Shown here: positions 19,500-30,583 of the stretch, piece after piece
Layout of the letters: every line of letters starts with the position of its first letter
Position numbering within the stretch: position 1 is the first letter of the stretch
Assembly (NCBI GenBank): GCA_023014485.1
Contig: JAJOZX010000087.1
Span: 1,819,501 to 1,883,500 of the forward strand
Reading direction: 5' to 3'
DNA from: Bathynomus jamesi
Lineage: Eukaryota > Arthropoda > Malacostraca > Isopoda > Cirolanidae
DNA: 64,000 nt
Program-made: the position numbers and the translations under genes
Notes under the pieces: model-generated
Seen by the model: the letters and a program-made list of their open reading frames with translations, nothing else
What the model was told of the DNA's origin: nothing
The model's database searches: none

Positions 19500-20640
19500 G
19501 AGGAGGATTGACTACTACTGGATTAACTATTGGAGAAGTAGGATGAACTACTTTCGGAGGAGGACTGACTGCTGGGGGAGCAGGACTGACTGCTGGGGGA
19601 GCAGGACTGACTGCTGTGGGAGCAGGACTGACTGCTGTGGGAGGAGGACCGACTGCTGGGGAGTAGGTTTAACAGTTGGGGGAGCAGGACCAATTGCTGG
19701 TTTAGTGGCTCTCAGTTTAAAACTATTACACAAATTTATGTTCAGTAAATAACCAAACTTCTTCCCCTTTTGATTAAAATGTATTCCGTCCGAGCCAAAG
19801 TATTCCCCGTTTCCGAAGAATGTAGGCCAAAAATCAACAAACTTTAGGTCTTTTTCCCCACACATGCGTTTAACTCTCTTATTTATGCTAATGGCTTTAC
19901 TTAAGGTACAGTCACTAGCACGCATTCGTGGGAGAATCGCTACAACCATTCCCATATCTGTCTTTTCTCTAACCCGTCGGTTAGAATTTTGAACTCTTTT
20001 GTAATGGTCTGTGTCTGCCCTCCTGTCCTTCCCTAAAAAGGTCATTGCCACCAACATGTACAATGATGGGGCAACTTTTATTCTTGATATTAATTTTGAG
20101 TAATCCCCTATTTATTATTTTATCTGACTCGTGGCACCTGGAAAACATCGGAGTTTTCTCTTGTCACGCGTCTTGCTCTGAAAAAGTCTCCTTGATTCTT
20201 GACCAGAGAATCCCCAATTAAAAAGAATTCCTCCTCTTCGTCAGCAAGTAAGTGAAACCTATTTTTTACGGTAGTGGGTTCTGAATCCTTGTGTTTTGGT
20301 TTCGAGGGTTTTTTATTTATGACCATTTGCAATTCTTGTTCTTTCGCCCTACTTTCCGGAATACTCAATGTATTTTCCAAGCGGGTCACGCTTTGGTCTA
20401 AATGTTTAACCTTAGAGTTTATATCTGCTGATGCATTTTCAGTCTGGTCTTGTTCACTGGGTTGGATTTCCAGTGCCACGACCCGCGCCTCAAGCTTTTT
20501 TACTAATTCATTTAGTACTTTGACTTCCTTTTCATGGTTTTTTGTAAGTTTACAAAACAAACATATACTCAAGGATGTAATGTCACTGAAATTATCTTGG
20601 GGAAGTCGACACACCAATGATGAATTTTACATTTAAAGCC
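19500..20640 (-). pseudogene. CR1-like LINE A1 ORF1: zinc-finger-like start, coiled coil, SGNH esterase, repeat tail
   Basis: In minus-strand order: a Cys/His-rich start (GFKCKIHHWCVDFP, then ICLFC), a heptad helix (NHEKEVKVLNELVKKLEARV), a linker, and FFLIGDSL with the SGNH nucleophile Ser (near 20215). GGND lies in another frame near 20050, DGIHFNQKGKK near 19775, and the tail PQQSVLL repeats four times (about 19555-19665). This is the PHD/esterase layout known for CR1-type ORF1. Frameshifts are near 20600, 20120 and 20050. The esterase is thought to act on lipids or help RNP handling; that role is family knowledge only. Confidence 0.82.
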
Positions 20641-20646
20641 TTCAGC

Positions 20647-21541
20647 GGATAATCTCTAGGAGTAGGAGCGCTCCATTTTTCAATATTAAACATACACTCA
20701 TAAAACATATACCATTTGAAAGCTCACATTTTTCTGAGTCTAAAAATGTAGTAATCCAAAAGTATCAATAGCAAATGCAAGATTATAGAAAAAATTACAA
20801 GTTACATTTTTATAGTGAATATTTCCTATTTTGGCTATAATGTACTTTTTTTCATAAAATATTTTTCCTGATTGGGCTATTTTTTCGCTACTCTGCGACT
20901 TAATTAGTTGGTTGGATTCTGTTCTGTCTATTTTTTTTTTCTAATTGGATTCAGTTTGGTCGTGTTTGTGATAGAATTATGACGTGCTGTTCGTGTGGTT
21001 TCTGACTTTGAGAACTTGATTCGTCATGTAGATGAAGAGAAAGCATTGGATGTTTTTATCCTTTCAATATTAAACATACACTCATAAAACATATACCATT
21101 TGAAAGCTCACATTTTTCCGAGTCTAAAAATGTAGTAATCCAAAAGTATCAGTAGCAAATAAAAAGTAACTAGGTTTAATTGTTTGACGCGTGACGTAAT
21201 TAATTACATTATAAAGGTTGGCTAAGTTATAAATCTTCAGTCTGTTTTGTAAGATGGTATTTTTGGTAATTGTTACGCTAACCTAACCTAACATGAATGT
21301 TATTACATTATCATTTGTATAATTTGGGTCTCGGGGGTACGGGGGCGGAGCCCCCGTAAAGATCACGCATCACAAATTGATCGGTATAGGGTTTTATATT
21401 TAAACCTAGTTACTTTTTATTTGCTGTTGATACTTTTGGATTACTATATTTTTAGACTCAGAAAAATGTGAGCTTTCAAATGGTATATGTTTTATGAGTG
21501 TATGTTTAATATTGAAAAATGGAGCGCTCCTAGAGATTTAC
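20647..21541. mobile_element. Palindromic element with three arm copies
   Basis: The ends are inverted repeats beginning (G)ATAATCTCTAGGAG and GTAAATCTCTAGGAG, then GCGCTCCATTTTTCAATATT, running about 110 bp (20667-20775 versus 21425-21530). A further direct copy of part of the arm lies at 21063-21165. Flanks GCCTTCAGC and CCATTCAGC match at 7 of 9 positions, suggesting an old 9-bp target duplication. It lies inside the ORF1 region of LINE A1: minus-strand GCTGAA before it continues as GGCTTTAAATG after it. No coding capacity. Confidence 0.75.
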
Positions 21542-21599
21542 CCATTCAGCTTTTAGTTTAGCTAGCCCTGTCACATTTTGTCTGTTTATTTTACGATAC

Positions 21600-22200
21600 G
21601 CTACTTTAAATAATACTATATGTTACTGTAATTAATATGATACGTTACTTTTAAATAATAAAATATGTTACTTTAATTAATACAACGGATGGCGAGGGAG
21701 AAATGGTGAATGCAGAAATAAACACGTGTTACAGACCGAAAACGGAATTGAATACAGAATTGATTGGAACCTGTAGGCAGACGTTAATAACAATGCAGAA
21801 TGATGTTAATTTAAATAACATAATATGTTATTTTAATTAATACAATGGATAGTGAGGGAGAAATGGTGAATGCAGGAAATGTACCCGCGAAAGCACGTGT
21901 TACAGACCGGAAATGGAAATGGACCCGAATATGCAAATTTTATTATTTAACTCGTCTGAAAAATGAAATCTGTAGCGACCGTTAAAAACAATGCAAAATT
22001 ATGTCACGTTAACTCTAACAAAGTAACTCAGCCGAAAAATAGAATTTCACCGATTAACTAGTGCAAGAAATAGAACCTGTGGCGACCGTTACTAAACAAT
22101 GTGGAATTATGTTAGTTAATTGTCATTAAGAAACCGGAAAAGGAAATAAATTAAGTCATTAACTAAGAGGCAATATTGCTTGGCCTAGCCTCAATAATAA
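21600..22200. repeat. Diverged tandem repeat, about 160-bp period
   Basis: TACAACGGAT at 21681 and TACAATGGAT at 21841 each start a block with GAGGGAGAAATGGTGAATGC and CACGTGTTACAGACCG. A weaker third copy follows near 22000-22120. No protein frame runs through it. It lies upstream, in the sense direction, of LINE A1 ORF1, so it could be LINE 5' UTR. Confidence 0.6.
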
Positions 22201-22339
22201 AGTAAATAAATATAATTATACTTATCTAACAAATTTTGTTAAATTAAACTTAGTCACAACACTTTCACACAACTATCGAAAAAAAATACTGGAGAGACCA
22301 TACGGCACGTCCGCCTCTGATGAAGTCTAATGAGAGAGA

Positions 22340-24160
22340 GAGAGAGTTATAAGGAGTTACAAGTACTAGAGGACGCCTCAAAAATCTTTGGGTCAACTCA
22401 GAGAGGTTCCTCTTATTAAACTGTTAATTTTTTTTAACTATTCTAGCAGAAGTAGAAAACTAGATAGAAAAGCATAAGGCTTTCTCCCCACCTTCCGCTT
22501 CCTCCCCGCAAGAGGCGGGTATGGAAAAAGGTTGAAAAAAATACCTTGACCATGGAAAAGAAGCCAAGGAAATTTTACAGGAAAAAAGAGAATATATAAG
22601 CTAGCTCTACAATTACGCCATACACCCAGAGATTGCACACTAGATAGCACCCTGTATAACGTAACCAATAATATACTTATGCTGATCGCACATTAACCAC
22701 TTGGTATCGTTACAAGAACCTCAAACATTGGGAAACTAGAATTAGAAACAGAAATCAGATTTTCCACACCATGCTTTCACCTGTCACGTGCATCCAGCCA
22801 ACCAAAATAAGAAAAACTGTTTCAACAGAAATGCAATTTTACTTAACCTAATCCATGTTATGCTTTTTTTTTCATGAAATTATGTGTTTCTACAATATAT
22901 TTTTCTACTCTATTCTTAGATATATTAACGAGGCATGCAAGTCTGCGAGCATGTTTTCTATAATTGGAGGTCTGTCCAGACTGTCCTGTATGCATGTCTG
23001 CCAACTCTTTGAATGCCGCCGTTTCAATTTGGGTCTCCTGCCATGAAAGGTGTTTATGCAGCAAGTGATATATTGAGTCGTTCATACTTTGCGATGTTGT
23101 GCCACCACGAGATTAGAGAAAATCTCTTTCCGGCGAGTAATATCAGTGGGAAGTCGCTGGGATCACCTGACGATCCGTCACCCGAGCCTTTTTTAGTTAG
23201 CTTTATAAGGCTAACTAACGAAAATACCACAACCTAACCTAACCAATTGTTAGGTCAACTGTACGCCTTTGATGATTGGTTAGGTTAGGTCGTGATATTT
23301 TCGTTAGTTAGCCTAATAAAGCTAACTAAAAAAGGCTGGGGTGACGGATCTTCAGGTGATCCGGTCCCTGTATCTATCTCCGTGTACTTGCCCCTTATGG
23401 AGAATGAAAGTGTTTCGTGAGTGATCACCCGTTGTTGGTACAGCTAATTCAAGAGTCTCCCACTTGTTATGTAGGGCACAATCAACCAGAGACGTCTCTC
23501 TAAAGTGGGGAGAGAATTAAGTGTAGAACATGTTTAAACAAACTCCCGCACGGTTCCGTTACAATACTATTTTCTTAAATTATATTATATGTGAGGACGC
23601 TCTTAAACCCTGAGTGTATTCAGAACTTTGTCCAGCTATTTTTAAACATATTTACACTTTGCTTGAAACAATCTCCGAGGGAAGTTGGTTCCAGATATTA
23701 ACTATTTTATAGGAGAGGAAATTATCACAGATGGGAGTACTAAATGTTCCACTGGTGACGGGGGCCCACTCCGAAGCCACTCTCTGCCTTCTATATCTTA
23801 ATCAGTCTTCCATCCAGTTGGAATGAGCTCGGTAATTCCTAGTCCTCTAACTTAGTCATTAATCTCTCGTTAGGGACTTTGTCAAAGGGTTTTTGAAAGT
23901 CGAGATACACTGTAATTATTGCTCTAGTTGAGTCGTATAAAGTATACATATTATGAAAAAATTCTAACAGGTTTGTTAGACAAGATCTTTGCCGTCTGAA
24001 TCCATGTTGAGAATCGAAAATTAAATTATTTGATTCACGATACACGATACGTTCTGTAATAATGGATTCCAACAGCTTACCGACAACTGACGTGAAACTT
24101 ATCGGGTGGTAATTTCAAGGATTTTGCCTATCTCCCCTTTCGTGATAAGTTTCAGGCCAC
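22340..24160 (-). pseudogene. CR1-like LINE copy A2, deleted, interrupted by FB-c
   Basis: The minus strand from 24160 encodes [32 protein letters not shown] and TVYLDFQKPFDKV, nearly the same as LINE A1. An internal deletion near 23757 then jumps from the SGVP region to the C-terminal tail (IVNIWNQLPSE). The 3' UTR (23590-22340) matches that of A1, including GGTCAAGGTATTTT. Foldback FB-c (23160-23362) is inserted in this UTR. The 5' end is truncated at about 24160. Confidence 0.8.
23160..23362. mobile_element. Foldback element FB-c
   Basis: A 203-bp palindrome with outer arms GGATCACCTGA(C/A)GATCCGTC. The interior TTTTTTAGTTAGC, TAAGGCTAACTAACGAAAAT and AACCTAACCTAACCAATTG is nearly the same as the interior of FB-a, but the outer arms are unrelated. 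No target duplication is visible. It lies in the 3' UTR of LINE A2. Confidence 0.8.
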
Positions 24161-24301
24161 AAATGAGAAAACATAAATGATCCTAAAAGTCAAATGACCT
24201 GTGAATAGTTTTATTGGATAGTGTATATACTGACTTAGGTTAGGAAATAAGTTTCTTATTTTGACTAACACCCATAAAAAAGAAAAGGACTAGTCATTCT
24301 A

Positions 24302-25511
24302 CAGGGTGTCCCATAAGTCCGGCATCATAGGAGAAATTCATATTTTTCTATTTCTACAAACCATAATTCATATTTTTCTCTTTCTACAGGCCATAATGTC
24401 TGTGAGCAAGGAAGAACGAATCCAGATAATTCTACTCATAGGAAATCGGAGTCAAAAAGAGGCCGCTGCTGAATTTAACAGACTGCATCCAGACCGCGAG
24501 CCAATAACACAGAGTTGTGTTAGCAGACTTGTTGCAAAGTTTAAGGAAACAGGATCCATAGAAGATAAACCACGCAGTGGACCTTCAAGGAGGTCCACTG
24601 ACGATGATACAGCGACTGCTATCCTGGCTCATTTTAACAGAAGTCCCAATAAGTCTCTTCGGCGATTGTCCGCCGAGACAGGAGTTTCGAAAAGTAGCAT
24701 CCATTGCATTCTTCAGGCTCACAAATGACATCCATATAAACTTCAGATCCTACAGAAATTAAGCGAAGATGATCCCGACCGGCGGATGGAATTTTGTGAA
24801 TGGGCTACGGAACAATATGCTCGGAATGCCAATTTCCCGTCCACCATTCTGTTCAGTGACGAGGCTGTTTTTTATGGAAATGGTGAGGTAAATCGACAGA
24901 ACACCCGCTACTGGTCTTAAAACAACCCTCATTGGTATACCTCTTCAAAGGAACAAGGTACATCTCGGGTGATGGTATGGTGTGGCATTTGGAAGGATCG
25001 CATCATAGGCCCCCTCTTTTTCGATGAACATGTCACTGGAGGCACCTACCTACGTATGCTCAAGGAAGAAGCATTTCCCAGTTTCTTGAACGAAGAAGGA
25101 AATTTCCCAACATGGTTCCAGCAAGACGGCGCTCCTGCACATTACAGCACCCAAGTAAGGGAATACCTGTACCAAAAATTCCCTGGTCATTGGATAGGAC
25201 GTCGAGGGCCTGTGGAATGGCCAGCTAGAAGCCCTGATCTCACGCCACTAGATTTTTATCTCTGGGGCCACTTGAAAGCGCTGGTATTCGCAGAGAAAAT
25301 TAGGAGTGTTGAACATTTGCGGCAGCGCATTATTGGGGCATGTAACACCATTACTCCTGACATCATTCACCGTGTGCTTGCTGATTGGGTATCACGTCTG
25401 AATTTGTGTATTGAAAACAATGGACATATTGAGCACGTTCTGTAAATAAAAGCTTTTGTTTTGCCTTTTTTTATTATTTTTCCTATGATGCCGGACTTAT
25501 GGGACACCCTG
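24302..25511 (+). mobile_element. DD41D Tc1/mariner element, full length
   Basis: A 1210-bp element flanked by TA (24300-24301 and 25512-25513). The terminal inverted repeats are long and nearly perfect: CAGGGTGTCCCATAAGTCCG then GCATCATAGGA. A palindromic derivative of the same family's 5' end lies at 54481-54892. Confidence 0.93.
24396..25445 (+). pseudogene. DD41D transposase with two nonsense codons
   Basis: The frame from ATG 24396 (MSVSKEERIQIILLIG) to the stop at 25445 is one frame of 349 codons, broken only by TGA 24726-24728 (after ILQAHK) and TAA near 24918 (after RYWS). Domains: HTH (about 5-50), GRPR-like linker (PRSGPSRRST), second HTH (NKSLRRLSAETGVSKSSIH), then FSDEAVFY, FQQDGAPAH and SPDLTPLDF. 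I count 41 residues between the last two catalytic Asp. It ends in HIEHVL. No frameshift is present, so inactivation was recent. Confidence 0.92.
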
Positions 25512-25513
25512 TA

Positions 25514-26130
25514 AAGCTGTTAAGTGACTAGTTGATGTGTCTTTTGACATACAGTATTTGTGTGTATATTGTGTGATGAGATTAAGAAGTGTGCTATTGT
25601 GTTCCAAGTCATCTGATGTTGTTGACGATATGAACTCGATTGTGAGCTGACTGTGAGGGTTGACTTCACGCATTTACTTGATTTCAGCCAGTGTTTCTTT
25701 ATGTGTTCAAATACTCACTTCATAAAATTGTACAAAGTTAAAGACTAATCAACTGATTTAGATAATAAGGTCGAACACTGGTAAAGCGACCAGTCATAAA
25801 AGTGAGTTGAAAATACAATGACTCATTTAAACCTTGTCAAAAGACATCGGTACTGAGTATAAGAATTGGATACATCATTTGACTAGGATAACGAGTAAAC
25901 TGAATACAGTATTTTTTTGTGTGCTACGTCACAAGTTCCCGATGGCTCGATGCATTTTTTAACGTGACTGTCCGTTTAGTTGGGTCTCTTATTTATTTTC
26001 ACGTTTTAAAAGTTGCACAGAAACAGACACAAGGCTTATTGTCAGCTTCTTTTGCTTTTTCCTACTTAGGATGGATTAGTTTTAATTAAAAAGCTTTAGC
26101 TTGGATAAGAGGGACCGGCCGGTGTCTGGC
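25514..26130. other. Stretch without recognised features
   Basis: No gene, terminal repeat or match to another part of the window was recognised. Confidence 0.55.
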
Positions 26131-26225
26131 TAAAGTGGATATACCGTGTGTGTGTGTATATATATATGTATATATTTATATATATATATATATACATTAT
26201 AACTGCAAACACGCAGTATAATTAA

Positions 26226-26424
26226 CGTAAAGAACGACGCTTTGTATAGGAGACTTATCCGCGCAAGATGAGAGCGAAAGAACGAAACAATTGAAAAAAT
26301 GAGGTACCCACCCGGGAATCGAACCCGGGATCTTCCGATTGCCGATCAGACATGCTAACCACTACACCGTTCTTTCGCTCTCATCTTGCGCGGATAAGTC
26401 TCCTATACAAAGCGTCGTTCTTTA

Positions 26425-26426
<2 letters not shown>
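26226..26426 (-). mobile_element. Foldback element with a tRNA-like core
   Basis: Two 59-bp arms (26226-26284 and 26368-26426) are perfect reverse complements, starting CGTAAAGAACGACGC. The 83-bp loop holds, on the minus strand, a tRNA-like sequence: D-arm GTGTAGTGGTTAGCAT, a 5-bp anticodon stem with loop TCGGCAA, and T-arm CCGGGTTCGATTCCCGG containing a perfect box B (GGTTCGATTCC). The box A region is CGGTGTAGTGG, one base from consensus. The 3' acceptor strand (GTGGGTA) has no 5' partner because the arm begins there, and loop position 33 is C, so it is not a normal tRNA. AT-rich simple sequence lies on both sides. Confidence 0.85.
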
Positions 26427-26480
<54 letters not shown>

Positions 26481-26490
26481 AATATATATA
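26427..26490. repeat. (AT)n microsatellite
   Basis: The AT run abuts the right arm of the tRNA-cored foldback. A related AT run lies at about 26158-26195 on the other side. Confidence 0.95.
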
Positions 26491-26639
26491 TACTGTATAA
26501 GTGCATTTGATTAGGTAATGTAAATCTTTTATTTTTTTTGAAAACTTGAACACTGACGGAAATGCGATAGTAATAAAGAAGATTGCACAACATTTGTTTT
26601 TACCATATATTTTTCACCTGGCCTGGGCTTTCTTTGTAA

Positions 26640-27622
26640 TGGTGTCTGTTGAAGAGAAGTCTAAGTTCGTAAAGTGGGTTCACGAATGTGGATCAATCAT
26701 TACAGCCCATAGACAGGTTACACGTGAATTAAACAAACTAGTACCACACATAAGTCTTATCTGATTGTAAGTAAAGAAGTTCACTGCAGAAGGAATTGTC
26801 AAAAAAGAGAAATTCTTCGGTAAACCAAGAAATCCTCCAGAAAGAAAGAGTCAGTGCTGCTCGCGAAGCATTCCTGAGAGGTCAGTAAGGAGAGCAGCAG
26901 CAGCTGAGTTAAACATTCCATACTCTTTTGTGCATAAAATCATACACAATTTCTAAAATTCAGTCCTACAAGGTACAGGTTGTTAACCAATTGCATGAGG
27001 AAGATTACTCTACAAGAACAACTGTCAAGAATTTATCAAGAGGATTGAAACTGATGGTCTCTTTCTTTCAAATCCCATTCTTAAAGACGAAACAACTTTT
27101 AATACCCCTGGTAGATTAAACCGCATTAACTGCAAATTCTGGGGGTAACGAATTCCACACGAAACACGAGCATGAAATTCACCAAAAGTGAACGTTTAGT
27201 GTGCTTTGTCACGCGAACACATATATGGGCCTTTTTTTTCCGAAGACAAAACTAATGGAGAATTTTATCTTAGAATGATTAAAGAATTCTTTGTTCTTCT
27301 TGTTCGACAAATTCCAGGTCTATTGCAACGTGTATGTTCCAGCAGGATAGTGCACCGCCTCATTTTGCTTGTACTGTGCATATGTTTCTAGACGAAACAC
27401 TTTCAGGACGGTGGATTAGCCGAGAAGGACCGACAAGATAGCTAGCTCGGTCTCCGGACCTATCTTCTTTAAATTTTTATTTGTGAGGTTATGTAAAGAC
27501 AACTCTGTATTACAACAAACTAAGAGATATTAATGACCTAAAAATGCGCATTCGAGATGTCGTAGTATCAGTTCATGAAGGTTATCGTTATTTTAGAATG
27601 ACACCTCATCCTGATGAATGAT
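26640..27622 (+). pseudogene. Decayed DD41D-type transposase
   Basis: Scattered plus-strand frames reconstruct a transposase: VEEKSKFVKWVHECGS (HTH), VRRAAAAELNIPYSF (second HTH), KSYTISKIQSYKVQVV, YGPFFSEDKTNGEFYLRMIK, then FQQD-type and GRWISREGP, ARSPDLSSLNFYL and YVKTTLYYNKL. The third catalytic position, 42 residues after the second Asp, is Asn (SSLN). Many stops and frameshifts occur. No terminal repeats were recognised. Confidence 0.7.
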
Positions 27623-29110
27623 ATGAAGTGACTTAGTAATTATATTAGACTATGGTACCACTTTGTGTAGTCCGTAACTTTCTCTTATATCGCTTAGTAA
27701 GAGGGTAAAGTAATACATATAGGGTAATACCAAATATATATGTATATAGTTAATACCTCCCAATGTTGTTACCAACACACAGAAAAAAAACTTCCTGCAA
27801 CTTTCTATAGATAAAAATACAGTGTTTTGCAAATGAAATGGGGCAAAATATATAACAAATTGATAAAGTACCGGCATTTTTGACAGAGTTCCAATCAATT
27901 CGACAGGGAAGCACAACATTTAGGCAAACCATTCCAGCTTTGACATATCGTCAGAGATTAAAAACAGTCACTTTAGGAACGGACAGTGCTCATTTAAATA
28001 TCGACATTTTACACAGTGTCTGCCAGTTTTCATTACCATCTGGCAAACTTCAACTGAAATCACGAAAAGTTAATATACGAGTAAATCATCAATTACAACA
28101 ATGTATTTAACAGTTTTCAAATACAATATTTAGGTTACGTGCACAATTTGAATCCGTAAACAATAACGTAAGTGGAGCTCATACATTTCTTAATATACAC
28201 TACATGCTCTCAACTACGCACTGTTTACGCAATTCCAAAATCCGCTTTATCAAGACATTTGGGTATAACAATTATTAACAATTTCGAGTGACATGTTCGG
28301 TATGGCCTCTGAGATTACCCGATGTAGATGGTTTTTCCCTCCATTGAATAAATGTCATTCTGGCTTCTCTTGCCCTCTCTGTTATCATAACATCTTATAG
28401 GTTACACAGCCTTCTGTTCAACATTGCCTTTAATGCATTGAAGACATTTTTTGTAGATTTAAGAAGGAGAATGAGGAGGCAAATGTTTTATCATTTGATG
28501 GGGATTTTGAAGGCGGGCATCACTGTAACAAAGGACTTTCTCCAGAATCAGTGTTCCTCGCCTATAATGACCGAGAGGGACTAGAGGAAATCAGCAAATA
28601 CACACCTCACCAAAATCTAGCGCGTAATAAAGAATTACATTTTCACAAATCACCATGATAATATTAATATTCCTGCCTATTTGCCCGGCAACAATCCTGT
28701 TAACCCTTTCCCTTGTGGCGCTTTTCCGTACGTCCGCTTCGTATACAGTAAAGGTTGCAGCCCAGTTTGTTAACGTAGATTCTCGTGTGGTTTAATCTCC
28801 TTGGTACATCCAGTGCACATAGTCTTGTCGCGCGTTTCGTGGTACGTAAACATTTTCAGCCAGATTCCGAGAAATTAGCTAAATATCTGAAGCTCTACTG
28901 ATCGACGCAGCAGACACTAGGGGCTTCCTGGGACAGACATCTGTAATGATGAATTCAACTCCCCTAAAGTTATCAAAGAATACGCCTCAATCATCATGAG
29001 TAGGAAATCTCTCAGCTCATGATCTACACAATGTCTGCGTCCACCTGAAAGGCATGAAAACAATAACATGTCCGTTACTGATATCTTTCAGTGTGAAATG
29101 TCAAACTTAT
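27623..29110. other. Long stretch without recognised features
   Basis: No convincing gene, terminal repeat or internal duplication. Short open frames here have no recognisable motifs. Confidence 0.55.
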
Positions 29111-29133
29111 CAGAGAATACTACTGTACTACTG

Positions 29134-29287
<154 letters not shown>

Positions 29288-30583
29288 AGGTGTCTCAGAA
29301 GTCGCACAGCATAGGCTTTATTCAGATTTACGAGGTTTACGAGCCGAAATGGTTTATAAGTGATGTTTAATTACAATGTACAATTATACACCGTCTGCCA
29401 AAAAAAAGGGTTCACTCTAAAAACATCCATAGAATCAACATTTTTCAAACAATCAGTATGAAACTTATACACGTAAAAGATACATAAAACATTTACATGT
29501 AAACCAAATTTCAGTTCGAAGCTATCAAAAATAACGATTTATTAAATATTTCTCCAATAATACTACGAGTACAACTGATGCTTGACAAACTAATCAAGAA
29601 TCCTTTATTTCCATTTTCACTTTTGTAAGTTCTAATATACCATTTTTTTTGCAGGGTTATAAAATATAATGAATATGCCATTTTCAGAGGAAGATAAGAT
29701 TATAATTAAGCATGATAGACTAGAAAAGGGATATGGACGAACGAAACTACTCTCCGAATTCCCCAACAAAGGATGGACTCTTGTTGGTTTGGGAAAGCTT
29801 CTACTGTAAAGAAAATTGACGAGACAGGATATCAAAAGAAGAGAGGGAAGTGGGCGACCAAAAACTGTTCGCATACAAGACAATATTGACGACGTCGAAG
29901 AACGTATATTAAGTCAGGAAAACCAGCCAGGAACCCATATGATACCAGCTCGCATATCAAAAGAGTTACAATTATCAGAAACTAGTGTGAGACGCATAAT
30001 TAAACAAGATCTTCAACTAAAACCTTTCAAAAGAATGTACGGGCAAAAGATTACTGAAACTGATGAGCAGAAACGAGTTCAAAGATCAAAACAAATCTTA
30101 CGGCGAGTAACGTGATAAACTTTCAAAGGCTTTTTTCACTGATGAAAAGAGATCCACTGTGGAGCCACCTCGGAACAATCAAAATGACAGAGTTTACTCG
30201 CACGTCCAATATAAGAATGAAATACCTGATAACAGACTTTTTGCAACCAGAAGTCATTTTTCAGCTAGTGTCATGGTGTCAGTTGGCATATCAAAGTTAG
30301 GAAAAACATTCATTCATTTTATTGAGCTTGGTGTAAAAGTCAATGCCGAGTACTATCGAAATACTCTGCTGCGAAACATACTTCCCGAAATGCAAAATCT
30401 GGCCAATGGTGATTATTATCTTTTTCAGCAAGACGGAGCAACGTCCCATACAGCAATAGCAACTGTGGAATACTTAAAAAATAATGTCCCAGAATTACTT
30501 GAACCCCAAAATTGGCCGCCTAACAATCCTGTTTTGAACCCTGTTGACTATGGAATCTGGGAAAATTTAGCACAGAGAATTTA

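Noticed and set aside
26285..26367. Functional tRNA gene
   Set aside because: The acceptor stem has no 5' strand, the position before the anticodon is C rather than T, and the sequence is the loop of a perfect palindrome.
27880..28110. 76-codon plus-strand frame
   Set aside because: No motif or similarity to anything recognisable; expected by chance in this composition.
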